Assembly (NCBI RefSeq): GCF_910592395.1
Contig: NC_088314.1
Location: forward strand, 5,024,001 to 5,088,000
DNA from: Lineus longissimus
Taxonomy: Eukaryota; Nemertea; Pilidiophora; Heteronemertea; Lineidae
Reading direction: 5' to 3'
DNA: 64,000 nucleotides
Made by a program: the position numbers and the translations under genes. Shown one piece after another: positions 1 to 13,159 of this stretch (position 1 is its first letter; every line of letters starts with the position of its first letter). The notes beneath the pieces are model-generated. The model ran no database searches and was not told where the DNA came from. It saw nothing but the letters and a program-made list of their open reading frames with translations.

Positions 1-3000
1 CTCTCCCTCCTTACCTGGAATTGGCAGATTCATTATTCCACTATTCGATAATACCGTTCTGGTCTTAGTGATAATGGACAATTGGGTATCTGCCTTTGTT
101 CTGATACAATATTCTGGAGAACATCCACGAAAGTAACCTTGCTGGAGTTGTAGACTGTTCTTCCAGTAAAGGAGCCTGAATATCACCTGTCATGGTTTCT
201 CCGAAAGTGTCGGTGGTGTTTTTGTCTTTCCAATAACATTTTTTCCCACTGGCATCTTGAAACGAACCTGTCAGTTTGTCACTGTCTCTACATTGCCAAT
301 ATGGGATGTCATAATGTCCAGAAAAAGTACACATAAAATGTGTTCTCCAATGGGTGCGGAAAGGTAATAGTATCTGTCAGCTAAACTGACATAATGCTGA
401 AATATTTCTTTTTTCCCCAACAGCAGTTGTCACCTTTGGAAATCTTGATTCTGAAGTCACAGCAATGGTTTTGTTGTTATCAATGCAGTGATGCCATCTT
501 GAACCATACTCTTCTTCACCATCTGCTTGTTATCTTGAAAGCCAAATCCTTTGAAAGCCAAGCTCCGGAAAATAAGAAGCATAAATTTGTGTATATATCT
601 TGTCAAACACATTCCAATAACATTTGTGCAGGCCTTGTCAGATTATTTCAGCCTACATTTCTAGTTCTACCGTTAACAGAGATAACAGCCCACATAGCCA
701 AAAGATTTATCGTAACATGAGTATGGTATCCTATCCAAATATCATATAATCCTCATACACTTTCATCCCTCGCCCACATTTCATGAAATGAGATTTGCAA
801 AGTCTCATATGTCACGCACCGTTTAAATCACAGATTATAGAATATTTGAAGTGTTCCTCTGAGCCAAAGTTTCAGTTCACTTGGATGAGCTTATATGCCC
901 ACACCTTGCTGTGATTTTAGGGTTGTTAGCCTTCGCAGGAATCTCTTCGCGCTATTTATCTGAATTTCCATGTTTGTTGGTTGACTAGATCTTGGATATC
1001 AAATCAAAGTGTTCTAGCATTTTAATGCCTGACAAGCAGAGTTTCATGGTTAATGGTTGAACTTGGCTAGCATCCCCAGAGTCCTAGACAAGACAGGCTA
1101 GAATGCACCGTTGGTGAATAGGGAAGCCAATTTCCTGCCTAATCCAACCGCCAGTTAACCACAGTCACTGTGGTTGTTTGCTTCAATATATGAGACAGCT
1201 AAGAAAATCACAATGAGTTATAGATATCACGTCAATGCCGCTCTGGCTGGGAGGAGTTAACCAGTGCTGTCAACCCATTCATATTTTCCGTTTCAAAATT
1301 TCAACCGTATGCAGAAAGTATGGACGACTCAAGAGAAAATACTGTTTCTAAACGAAGAGGGTTTAGTCCTCCATTGTCCTCGAAAACATGATAATCGAGA
1401 TTAGAATTGTCTGCAGGCAATGCCTTCAGATAACACAATTGTTTGTCTAAGATTTTTCCATCTTCAATTTCTTTTGAAAATTTTAATAATGTTGAATCAT
1501 AGATGCATCTGAAGAAAATAAACAGAAACTCTCTTCGTTATTTCAGCACTTGGGGGTTATTTCAAACCTGCAAGTTGTGTGAAAAAAATTGCGTCATTAT
1601 TGTCAAGTAGACTGCACCTGTACAGTCAATAGCAGCTTTCTACATTCAATTTGGTGATAAGAATGTCATATTCGGTGCTGGAGTTCTAAAATACCCAGAG
1701 ACAAAAATTGATCGATGGCTTTCAGAATTTCCTCGAACATGAAGAATGGGTTTAATATCCGATGACAAAGCCATTAAGGTAAACATTTTCATGCCCTAAA
1801 GCTTGTGATTGTTCCCCTCTTGAAAAATATCAGACTCACGAGAATTTAAAGGTTTATAGTAAATGACAGTCCTACAGAAATCCATGTAAATGTTTTGGAT
1901 TGTCCTGATTAGTCTCTGACTGACAGAATTCACTTCAGTATAATGATTGACAGGTAGTTAAAGATACATGTAGCTATCTCTCCAAGTAGTCAAAGTATGA
2001 TGAGTGGCTTTATTGTATGAAATAATTGGCAACATTATAGTAAGGGATTGGAGGGACTTCTTAGTGCTGCTTTGAGTCTGGGCAAGTCTGTAAACCCTGA
2101 AATATTTGTGAGTGTTTTAAGGCAAGCTTTATGATGCAGTATTTCAACTTTAATGTTCAAAGCATCCGTATGCAAACTCACAATTGATTTCAGCCTGTCT
2201 TGTGTATCGGCAATTGGAAATGGACAAATTTGAAAAAGTTTACTCCATACTGCTGGAGGTGTATTGAATATTTTTCAGATGTCCCTAAAAAAGTGCAATT
2301 AATGCTATACATGTACCATATGATTGGTTCTCTATTCCTGCTGGTGGCCTTAACTTATTCGTTGAAATCTGTTATTTCTGATGAAAAATCAATAAGACGT
2401 GTTCTTAACCAAAAACCGACAAATCGACACGATACACTTCTTTTTCATTTCCATCATGAAATTGGAACGATCTTTTCCTACTTCTCCCGAATTGCATGCA
2501 TCTTTAAAAACCAATTTCATCGCAGCTAGAGAAACCTTAACCTTAGTGTACATCACTGTACAGATGATGCCATCCATTATAATGAAATGTACGGGAGTAG
2601 TTTTGCGCCTTTTCATGAACGATAGACGGATATGACATTGACTGATAGTGACTTTGCACTTTGCTGATTTCACACATGAATTACAGCGCGATTTGCTTCA
2701 ATTTGATTAATGGCCATCTTGACATCAGGTTTGCAGACGCACCACACTTTTGATTGGATCTTAATTGCCCCACCCAGTTAGCCTGTCTGATTCAGTACAA
2801 TATGGATTTTTGATCAATTGGTGAGGAAACTATTGATGATGGTTATATTTGCAATATTGTCAAAATTACAGCAATGATTTTAACTGACTCTTGGTTGGTA
2901 CGGTACAGTAATGTTTTCCCTCTGGCAATTATACCACCAGTTAGCTTCCTAGCAATTACACTAACCTCATGTTCGGGGAGAATTTCATTGAATTATGTAA

Positions 3001-5100
3001 AATAAAACCACCTTAATTGGCACAAACGTGTCTCTCTATTGAATTAGCATATTCTGCATGTCGGGCTGCACTAGTTCAGCCAATCATTAATAGCCGACCT
3101 CCAATGAAATTTAACAACTATTCGCATTGTTTTTAAGCACTGTGAACTAGCATACTGGGCTACACACCCGAGGAGAAGAGTCCAACGATCATATTCTTGT
3201 TCTGGGTATTTCAATATCACTCAGGCACGTTTTCTATATCAGCGATACTCAGGCAGAAACAAAATGAGCTCTTTCAAAATGAGCTCTCACGCTGAATGAC
3301 AAATAAAGAAAATTACCTTTGGACTGTCTTTCTGTCTCTCAAGGTATACTTGTGTCCACTGTATTGAGCATGTTCTGGTACTCAAACTGTCAATGCCATA
3401 TAACTACTGTGTCAGCTCTGTTGATCCACGAGAATTTCTAATTATGGCTTTCCATGATGTGCTTCTTTGTTAGAGATACTAAGATTGTAAAAGGCCCTGG
3501 ATGAGGTGAATAATCGCAGTGTGACTGCATCACAATATTTTACTTCCATAAAATATGCTAAATTCCATGATTAATTGCACCAAGAAGAATTCACTCCTGG
3601 GCATTCAGTATCTACTTAACCAGAGAATTCAACTGATAAATCTTTGCCTGCCAGAGTGATTGATTGTGGATTTCTGCAACATGGCAATGTGACTCGTATG
3701 TTATTTTTTGCAAAGCCCTGAATGCATCCTGTGTCTGTTTTGTTTGCTGATGCACTTTTCATGTATTGTATTAGAGTAGGATGAGCTTGATTTGCTTCTC
3801 CATTTTAGTTAAAACATGGTGCTTTTTGACAAAGGAAAAGAAAAACCCCTTGAGTTCAAAGCTCAGAAGGCTTTTTTTGGTGATATATGCCTTCTTTGCC
3901 TTGATCAATCTCCACTAATCAGGGAGCAAATTGGAAGGCGATCCAGCACTTTCACAAAATCAAGTGATTCTTTCAAGGTTTATAAGAAACCGGAATCCAA
4001 TCTGGTGACGTAAAAGTGTTGACTATCTTTGCCTTGTAATTAACAAGTGTGACTCTTGATTAATAGCGATGACAGAGATGAATTCACTTTCTCATCAAGC
4101 TGTGACAGAAAAAACCTCAAAACTGCTCTTGGTCTAGAGGGATATAGGCAGTGTGTGCCCCATGCCGATGCCCCCTTCCTTTATTGACGATCTTAAATTG
4201 CCCATTATTTGAGAAAAAGTCATAAAACACATCTTCCTTAGACTCATATCTCAACCTCTGGGTGTTGAGGTTAGGGTCCCTTGCGCAGACATTTTCTGAT
4301 TTAGCAATTTGTTATAACATTAGCGGTCTCTCTGTAAGGCGTTGACAGTGTTTGAATATATTATCGTATTTAAATCCCCAGTGATGTTGCTGAGATACAA
4401 ATAAACTAATGAAATTGGAAAATCCCATTTGTTCTTTGCTATAGGTGTTTGAAAAACTGCTGCCTCAAACTTATGGATGAACTCATACTGTTGTTAGGGA
4501 GGTTGGAGGGAAGGAGAAATAGGCTAAGTAAGCTGGGAGCCTTGCTCAGGGACTTTCTCAGGCAGTAACTAACCTCCTCAGTCACAAATCATGTATTTCT
4601 CCTTGTACTGTACCCCAAATCTGCCTTGTCATTTCCCTAGTTGCTCGCTGTCTTCTAAGAGCACAACTCTCTCACATTTGCTTAGAATTCTATAAGGTCA
4701 AAGCCATACAGATGCATTAGGGTCACATGCCCTTTCCCCTTGGTCAGCAAATAGGGAATAGGAGACTTGTATTTGGAACCTGAGGATCATCAGTGCTGTC
4801 AGGTAGGGTCTGACCAGGTTGTAGAAGGTCTCAGAACCATCTTGGGTAAAGGGTGATACTGTCAAATGAAACTGGCTACTTTTCCAATTATGACAGGTGC
4901 AATAAAACACAATGTAGCTAAGGCTAGTCAGAGCTGCATCAGCAGACCAATGTTGTCACCGCAGACAGACCAAGACCCAGAGATCTGTGGGTTGTGAGTC
5001 ATTATGGTCAGTCATGTGGCCCCTAAAACTAGTTGTTGTAATGTACCAACAATTTATTACTTCAAAGGCTTCTAATGTCAGCATTGACAAAGGAGGAAAT
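1..5100. other. Non-coding tract, no supported gene
   Basis: AT-rich sequence without a recognisable coding exon. The open frames here are short, overlap on both strands and match no family I know. At the left edge, on the minus strand, a good splice-donor-like sequence (CCAG|GTAAGG, exon side at 15) follows an open stretch reaching back to about 190, so the tip of a minus-strand exon is possible. I cannot name the product and do not call it. Confidence 0.5.
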
Positions 5101-5504
5101 TTGTATGTCATTGGTTGTTGCCAACCAAGGTTTCACTGCTGAGGGAAAACGGTCACTTTGAGCTTAGAGTTACAGAGAACACTAATGGTAATGACATGAG
5201 AGACGCCTGTTGTGAATTATTAACCAACGCAAGCTCATAGAGAGCACATTTCAGACATCTGATGGAGTTAAACATGCTGTGGCCTGGGGCTTGGGGAGTA
5301 CGACTCTGGTGTCCTCTTACTGTCTGTGTTACAGTTTGGTAACCGAAAATGTTGCCTTTAATCTGAAAATAGGCGAGCAGTATTGTCTGAAACCTGAGAA
5401 ACTGTAAACAATCTGTTCCAACAACTTGATTTTTTGAGTAGCTCATCTCTGAAATTTTAAGATTGTTGTGATCAAAAGCAACAAAACATATAATGCTGCA
5501 GAGA

Positions 5505-6560
5505 TTGCAAAGTTACCTCTGGGCTTTAAACCCTTGTAGTCTGGTAATATGGTTAATCAACAACTTGAAAAATTATGTACAGTATATGAGTTGGATCGAT
5601 TCCCTCGCCTGTCATATCCAGGCAATTCCTTTTCACCCCATTACTCCGGGCATTAGTCACTCACCAGTGTAATTGGCTGTTGACAGTCATGTTACCTTGG
5701 TTGAGAAGGCTAGAAGCTAATTTTCTCCTAACATGTCCAAAGATGAAATACAAGTTACCTTGGGGCTTTGGGAACACAATCCTATAATCTGGAAAATGGC
5801 CAGTCAGCCATTGTTGCCTTTTGGTCACACAGATTTGATCAGTTCTCTGACCTGTCATATTCAGACAATTCCTTGACACATCATTAGCATCTCGGCCATA
5901 AGTGGTATTGACTGTTGACTGAGAAACCTTGCAGACACTTTTCTGTTGAAACTATCTCACCTCTAACTGGTCCCCCAAGTGAAACCCCCTTGGGGAGAAA
6001 GTTATTTGAAATTTTTTGTAAATGATGCCAAGCTACCTCTTTGTGATTTTGAACTCCAACCTTAAAGTGGTGGTAAATTATTGATGGATAACATCCGTGT
6101 GTCATCTGTCACAATCAGATCTTCCCCATGCTCCAATTGGTTGCCAAAGGTGTGGTATTGATTAACTGTGGGGTACGAACAGGGCAAATTTCCATTGGAT
6201 CACAGAGTGGTACGATCACAAGATTCTATCAAGGGGTTACTGGTTTACAGACACCTCATTAGCCATGTCTTAAAATGGCCCGTTGCAGCTTCCAATTTTG
6301 AGCCAGCCTCCTTACCAGTTGAGTTACTTCAGCAGTTTGGTGACACGAGGGCTACAACAGATTACCACTAATATCGTGTCCCCTCCCATCCCACTCACAG
6401 TACAAAGTGCTAGTACTCTTGTTGTCTTGGCCGGTTTGTTTATGGGATTAGAAGCAAAATCTGTAATAGACTGGAGTGGGCACTGTCATTATCAAGCTTT
6501 TATCAAGAGGTAACTGATTTCCCACAGACTCATCCATCATGTGGTGACATGGCCCGATGC
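5505..6560. repeat. Degenerate local tandem repeats
   Basis: Related blocks recur by eye. A block at 5511-5660 (GTTACCTCTGGGCTTT, later CCTGTCATATCCAGGCAATTCC) recurs at about 5752-5890 (GTTACCTTGGGGCTTT, later CCTGTCATATTCAGACAATTCC), a period of about 240 bp. A second pair is TCTATCAAGGGGTTACTG at about 6225 and TTTATCAAGAGGTAACTG at about 6498, each followed by a similar CAGAC-CTCAT and ATGGCCCG context. The copies are well diverged, so this looks like an old tandem array or nested repeats rather than genes. Confidence 0.55.
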
Positions 6561-7059
6561 CGATTTATCTTCGCCGTGTGAGAAATCAATGTCAGAAACA
6601 TGGTCACATGGAATTGGACCAGATATGACACGTTATCTGAATGTGAAAAGGAAGTTGTAGTCAGCCATGCTGTTAGCAGACTGAGTTTGACCACTAATCA
6701 ATAATGATAGTTTGCTTTAGTGGGACAAGGCATAAATTGTTTGGATGAAATATTACATATTTTGTCACAGGGATAGTCAAGGGCGAGTTCCATGTCATAT
6801 ATAGGCTTGCGCTTTCTCCTAACTGCTCCCTGGAGGATATTTGCTCTGCCAAAAAGGTTTCTATCACACCATATCATATGATGTAGTCAGAGGACAGTAA
6901 AGATACCTGAAATGTCAATGCTATTTAGCCAGGACAAAGGGCTATTTTACCTGTAATAGGCCTTTGTGTAAAAGAGGAGCCCTCAACTGGCTAAATTGCT
7001 TTGACACATAGTGATCTATCAGCCTCAAATAGATACATGTAGTAGTACAACAAATATTC

Positions 7060-7200
7060 CAGGGCCGTAGCTAGAAGGGAGGGAGGCAGGGGGGCAAATG
7101 CCCATCAAATGAGTTGCCCCATCATGTTTTCATGATGATTTTCACACTGACAGAGGGCAAAAGAGCTGTTTTGCCCCCCCCCCCCCCCCAATATGGCCTA
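7060..7200 (+). mobile_element. hAT-like terminal sequence with C tract
   Basis: Begins CAGGGCCGTAGCTAG, a terminus type seen in many animal hAT-like non-autonomous elements, followed by G-rich then C-rich sequence including a 16-C run at 7174-7189. No transposase frame and no clean opposite terminus is visible, so this is probably a truncated MITE-like fragment. The family assignment rests on the terminal string alone. Confidence 0.4.
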
Positions 7201-7854
7201 AAAGCTTCCTCCTGGTCTAAGCATGGCCAATTTTGGATAACTTCAGCATTCATTCCAGAAAAAATCTTCACCAACTAAATAACTTCTACAGATGAGTCTG
7301 GCAGTATTTTATATTCAGATATTAACAGTGTCTTCCGCCATGATGAGTATTGGGCCACATACTGCCTCCTGCAGGCAACACTCACACAGTTTTTGATTAT
7401 CTTGTGAATATTTTACGTAAGAGCTAGGCAGCATCAGTCAGGTCGATATGGTAGGATGTTGGAAAAACTAAAGCAGTCATACAATTTTGATTATGTTTTA
7501 CCAGAAATAGGAAAAACCAGCCATGGGGGGATATTTTGAGTTAGCAACTCTGATTACTTTGTTGTAGGAATTTTTTTCCCTGAGGACTAAAATCATAGGC
7601 GTTATTTTGTATTTTAGGTATGCAGTGTGTTCATTCCTCCAGTTAATGTCTTTTTGTATGAGGTAAAGATATCTATAAAAGGGCATGTTCAGTATTGAGA
7701 GAATTGCCACCACACACCTAGAAGTGGGTCCCAAAAGAAGGTTCAAGAAAATCCAAATTTTGAAGAAATTGGCCCAGTAGTTTTTTCAGTCGTTGGTGAA
7801 ATCTGTGCCAACTAGGACCAATATCTTAAATATGTATAACGGTCTTTTTCCAAG

Positions 7855-7953
7855 TACAGCAGAACCTCTCTATTAAGGACACCCACGGGACTGACAACAG
7901 CTGTCCTTGATAGAGAGGTGTCTGCTAAGGTGCTAAGGGAGGTTCCACTGTAC
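7855..7953. repeat. Dispersed fold-back repeat, copy 1
   Basis: Reads AACCTCTCTATTAAGGACACC and then, inverted, GTCCTTGATAGAGAGGT, ending GGGAGGTTCCACTGTACA. The arms can pair into a hairpin. The same family occurs at 25034-25212 and 57971-58030. It looks like a small non-autonomous inverted-repeat element; no coding capacity. Confidence 0.6.
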
Positions 7954-9479
7954 AAACTTCGCATCTAGACTGTATCAACCAGCTCCAGTCCGTTTGATAT
8001 GGTTCAATCACCGATCTTCTCCCCACGTAACTCATTATCCCCCAATGTATTAATTGCCCTTCTGCCACAATTCTGATTGGCAAATTTTTCTTATTTTGAT
8101 TAATGAACAATTTGCTGATGGGGGAAATGGACTATAAGATTGAGGTCATGGTTGCTATGGCTGTGTCTAGATTAAACAATGTTTCTTCTCGTTTGATATT
8201 TGATTGTCTACTATTCTAAAACACCTTGGCTACTATACCACTGTTAACAGTGTACAAGACATTCTGACGAAATTCTCGGCCAACCTTTTAGCTTCACCCT
8301 TGCTGTGGGCTTGGTGAGAAACCCATACCAGCAGTCCGATATCAATTCCTCATCAGCATCTAAATAGGTATCACCAGTGGTAGCTGATTTTTACTAGGGT
8401 ATGCGTCAACAAGTTCAAAATGCAAACTAATAACAGCACAATATGGCAATGGCAGAATATGGTTGCCGCAGCAAAATGGTTAATTTGCTGTGTTAAACCC
8501 CCAAAGTAACAGATCGCGTGAGTGAAACCATTACTGTTACTTTCAACTCAAACCATGAGGCCTTGGGGAGATTCTCTAATTACAAAGAAATTCTCAATGT
8601 CTATTTCACTATCAACCCTTTAGCAACTAAAACACCTGACAAAATCTGCAGTCTTTTATCAGTTTCTAACCCATGATGACAAAGCAGTGACAGTAGAATC
8701 TTCTATCATCTTTGATGCAGCGTAAAATTTCCTCTAAAGGTAACGTGAAGGCATACTGATCAGATGTCATCAAGGGTACTGAAGAATAGCCAGATTTTTG
8801 TTACCATTGACATGATTGAGTTCGTTGCTGGTGTCTTCGTAGTTTGGTGCATACCTTTAAATTGTCAGAAGTTTTACAGTAGTTTGCCATTGTTATTTAA
8901 TCGGCCGCCTGTCCATTCGTCAATTTAATTGAAATCTATCATAGAAATGAGAGAAAAGAGTGCTGGAAGTTTTGCAGCGGTCTAACAAGATGCCTGTAAT
9001 CTCTACCCATGGGTGCCTGGTATATATTGATCGTTGGTGTCATACTAGATGAAGTCTGCTACAAAACCACCGAAAATAGGAAAATATGATACCCCTTTAT
9101 ATATGATCTAACAATTGCTGTAATTTGCTTTTGATCATCTGCCTTGTAGTTTCTTATGGTTCTCCCCTGATAGAAATCTCGAGTCGCGACAGTCAATATT
9201 GGGTATTTCATTGGGGAATTGACACTGGCGAGATCCTAAATGAGGTCCATTCAAGGGGCGAGCGGAAGTCTTTTATGTGGTGGCTGTTGGATGGTGAGAT
9301 TTGTCTTCAAGCTTTCCTGGCTAATCTTTCTCTGCTCGATAAATTCTGATAAGAAGGAACAATTTAGCTGTGTTCAGGTAAAAACTTGGGCTGGCCTTTA
9401 AAAAAGAGATGATTTATCCAGGTAAGAGAGCTAGTCATCCAGGACATCAGACGTCATGACAGCCTCTTAATCATTGCCA

Positions 9480-9752
9480 AGAAGAAAAAGCTGAGGTGGT
9501 TTTGGCCATGTCCTGAGCCAATGGAACGCTATCAAATACCATCTTGTAGTGCACAGTGGAGGGTAACCATCGAGGCAGCACTCCAAAGAGAATTTGCATG
9601 GACGATGTGATGCACTGGACTGGAAGAAAGATCTATGACCTGATCCGCCTCGCCGAGGACAGAACCGTATGGTGCTGCATCGTTAATAGCACCGGGTAAC
9701 TCCATGACCGCAGGGCTGCGGGACATGATGATGATGATGATGATGATGAAAT
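9480..9752 (+). mobile_element. Decayed 3' end of a non-LTR retrotransposon
   Basis: Conceptual translation on the plus strand, with frameshifts, gives KKKLRW near 9483 and then DDVMHWTG at 9601 continuing to LAEDRTVW near 9645. This matches the C-terminal pattern of reverse-transcriptase polyproteins in animal LINEs (LRWFGHVLR ... DDV..WTG ... LAEDR..W). A (GAT)n tail at 9725-9749 follows directly, as is common at LINE 3' ends. The body of the element is absent, indicating 5' truncation plus decay. The exact clade cannot be fixed from this fragment. Confidence 0.7.
9725..9749. repeat. (ATG)n microsatellite
   Basis: About eight uninterrupted ATG units, directly abutting the retrotransposon remnant and probably its 3' tail. 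Confidence 0.9.
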
Positions 9753-9759
9753 GATATTC

Positions 9760-12540
9760 TGAAATGGTTTTGTTTATGCCTGTTGATCGTCTGAGTGATT
9801 GGTTTCCTTAGATTAATCACTTCCTCGGCCACATTTGTTTGTTCCGATCAGCCGGTAGGTGTTTGATTATGATAGATATCGGACAGCTGGACGCTAAGTG
9901 CTCAGTTGGAGCGCAACTTAAAAGGTCAAGGTTAAATGATTTATTAGCTGAGAAGACTTGAAAGTAGCTCGCCTTTCACTTCTTACAAGGGTTACTCAGC
10001 ATAATACTGGCATATTGGTTTGAGTTCTTTCGTTCATCAGAAGTTACAGGTGGGTCAGCTAGTTTCTCTGACTGTATATATCACTGTCGTATAAAGCATA
10101 TCGGGCCAACATCACCTCGGCTATGCTAACTTAGTATAAATATGATTCAAATTTACGAGACAAATGTCGTTATCTCCCGAGGAAATTGACATAAATGTAT
10201 GTCTCTTTAGGCTGATTAAATACTGAATGTTCTCCCAAGAGTGTATTACTTATATTAAGTAAATTATTCAATTATGGTAACCATGGATTGCCACTAGCGT
10301 GTATCATAGTCAGATTTGACTTTGCAAGTAGCTGTCCTCATCAGGCAAGGGCTGTCAGGTATGGTTGTGATTCTAGTCTTGTTGAATAAATGGATATTTT
10401 GCAAGACATATTGTCCCAGGACCTCAAGGTTACAAGTTTTGTTCCTTAGTGAGTAGCGTGGATAATTTTCCAAGAAGTACCAAATGCCAGACATGCAACG
10501 AAAAGGAAGCGCATGCAGGTGCTAGCCTATCAGCATGCTGCAGTCACTGAACAATCAACCATCGCTTCTGTGAACGGTTCCCAAAGTAAACAGGCTCGAT
10601 ATTTACTGTTGATACAATGCAAAGCATACCAATAGATACATGAACTTCGATCAACTGATATTTTCTTCTTTTCCTCCAACGATTGTTGATTGTAGGGCTA
10701 CCACTTCTGTCTACTGGTTACCTCCGAGACACTAAAGTGAGGGAGCCCGCCGCCATTTTGCAATTTTTGGGGTTGATGGACTTAAGTCATTCATTCGCCT
10801 GAACAGGCTTTAGAAATGTTCTGACCTAAACCTACTTTTCAAGGTCACCATGGTCAAAATCTGCTAAGGACAGTGATGCAGGTAATTTTGCAGATGTTGA
10901 TCTGATGTGGATGCAACGTCAATCTGGTATTTCTTGTCATGTTAAGGGCACTACAACGTAAGTTGTTTGCGTGCACAGGTTGTGTATGGTTCTGCGTCTT
11001 TACTCAGATGCCAATACAAGCTATAAACACCATACACGTCTAGAAGTTGTTTTCTTGCGTGACTTTTCGCTCGATTTCTTTGCACTTGCTCTCTTATCAT
11101 TACTCTCAGCCTCATGGAATTGATCTATAATTCTCTTTGGTTGCTGTTATGCAAACCAAGTGATAGCATGTTGCTTTTACTTCAGCTTAAGAAAAGAAGA
11201 AAAAGGCTCAGCATCTGAAATGACATGAAAGCAACCATCGTCTCGTTTTGTTGACTGTTTAATCAAATATCCTTTGAGAAATGGCATTTCACTTCTCTGC
11301 ATGTAACTTTATAGGCAGGTTGTTTTCTGGAGTGGTAATTGGTTGTGACCTTGGACAAGATTCCCTACTTCCAGTTGATTCTACTGATTAGGATCCAGCA
11401 GTGGAACATTTAAAACGATTCTGCAACTTTAAACGTATTTTCACCTTGAACTTTAGGAAAATATCTATGTGAACCCTCTGAGGCAGGTGAGTTCCTTCTT
11501 CAGCAGGGTGCCAATAAAAGGGATCAATTCGCTGGGGTGCCTAAAAAAAATATCCCCAACTTCTGCATATCTGGGTTTCTGGGGTGATCTGGTTATCTGG
11601 GGAGACATAATCCCCCAGCAAGGCACCCCTTAACTGCAAGGTGGAACAGCGAGAGACTCTTAGGTGAGAAATCATTAGTCCTGGGTCCCTGTTGTGAGAA
11701 GTAATGGCGTGAAAATGAACTGCTGGTTCGGAGTCTGGTCTTATGGTGTGTGAAGTGTTTGCACATTGCTGGAATGTAGGCTATTTGTCTATATTTTCCA
11801 AGTTCATTATAAGAGGTGAAGGAAGCAGGTTAAAGAGAAAGGCTGATGAATGTAAATGTAATATTTTACTTGCAAGTGCTATAGTATATCAAGAGTGAGG
11901 TGTTTAGATGATTTATTCCTTCTCTGGGCAATGCTAATGATTCAGTTTTTCAAGCCTTGTGTTAGAGGCTGGTTCATATCAATTCTATCCAACTCCTCAC
12001 ACTCTTCCTAGTCCTCTCATTCTTTTGTAGTGTAACAGGTGTGACTGAGGTGAGGTATTCCTGTTAATGTTTTTTAGTTAAAAAAATATGAGTTAATGAC
12101 TGGGCGGTTGTTGTAGCTCTATTCTTTTAAGCCACAAAACCTCTTGAAAATCTGGCCACCATGTACTCAAACTATTGGTATTAGCTTAATGAAACCCTTT
12201 TGCACTTCACCCTGGTGCTTCCAAGGTGATTCTAGCACCCTTATCCTTTATTATTTCAAAGGTGTACCAACTGGCATATTAGCCTGGGGAAGAGCATGTT
12301 GGTTCAGGCAATTTATCTTATTGCTTTTGTTCAAACTGTTCTCGCCAAAAGACCTATATTAATGTGCATTGATGTATGGCTGTGTCCGGCATTCTCAAAG
12401 TGGACTGGACTCTACCTTTGCATTGGAAAACATGAACATCTGTGATTGTGTTTCGTTTTCCCCTAACTTTCTTTACTTCAGGAAAGGTACACTGACTAAC
12501 TGTAGTTTGTTCCAGTCTACTTGGACTGATTCACCTGTAT
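9760..12540. other. Non-coding tract
   Basis: No exon recognised. A small inverted pair, GGGGTGCC near 11535 and GGCACCCC near 11622, encloses four TCTGG-type short repeats and may be a short fold-back element. Otherwise unremarkable. Confidence 0.4.
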
Positions 12541-13052
12541 AGAAATGTACAGTGTTTCCCGAAAAAGGTACGAACGATGCGTTATTGTTGAACGTGAAAG
12601 GAACACAGAATGATTCCGGAATAAATATCGGCAACAATTCGGTGCTCGCTCAGTGCTGTAGACTCAGCAGGCACCAAATGACTGTTGTAGGGGGATTGCA
12701 CGAATCGAAAATCGAAACTATGGAATCGTTTCGAACTTATCGGCTGCAGCCGTAACCTCAAGTAACTCTTGACTCTCCTTTCGTGTTTATCTATTTGAGG
12801 TGTGTTTGGTTCTCAGCAGTGGCCCGATGATCACTCCAGCTGCGTCTTTGTTGGTGCAACTCTCAGGTGTGGTGAAGCGATTATGTACCTACGACTTCAG
12901 TTTATATCAGTCATTCCCCTACAACATTTCGTTAAACCACTTAAGACGAGTACCTGACCTATATACACACGGGATTCAGAGCAGGAATTCTGTTATTTTA
13001 TTCGGGATTCCAGACCGAATGTGAAGTTTATGGTACTTTTGCACGAATATTG

Positions 13053-13133
13053 TTCACGTGGGTAAACCAAGGAAATGTGTGCACGTGGTTAAAACAAGGA
13101 TCTATGTTCACATGGGTGAAATGATGTATGAGG
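13053..13133. repeat. 27-bp tandem repeat bearing E-boxes
   Basis: Three units start at 13053, 13080 and 13107. Each carries CACGTG or CACATG at the same place (13055, 13082, 13109), followed by GGTAAA/GTTAAA/GGTGAA and an A-rich half. A further CACGTG lies at 13147-13152. The spacing is exactly 27 bp. The 500 bp upstream (12.54-12.76 kb) is richer in CpG than its surroundings. No gene is visible next to it. Confidence 0.65.
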
Positions 13134-13159
13134 TTTATGCGGTGAACACGTGGACACTT

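Noticed and set aside
65-334. 89-codon frame on the minus strand at the left edge, with a donor-like site at 15
   Set aside because: The frame ends before the donor, and the frame that reaches it has no clear start or acceptor and no recognisable product. Could be an exon tip, but unsupported.
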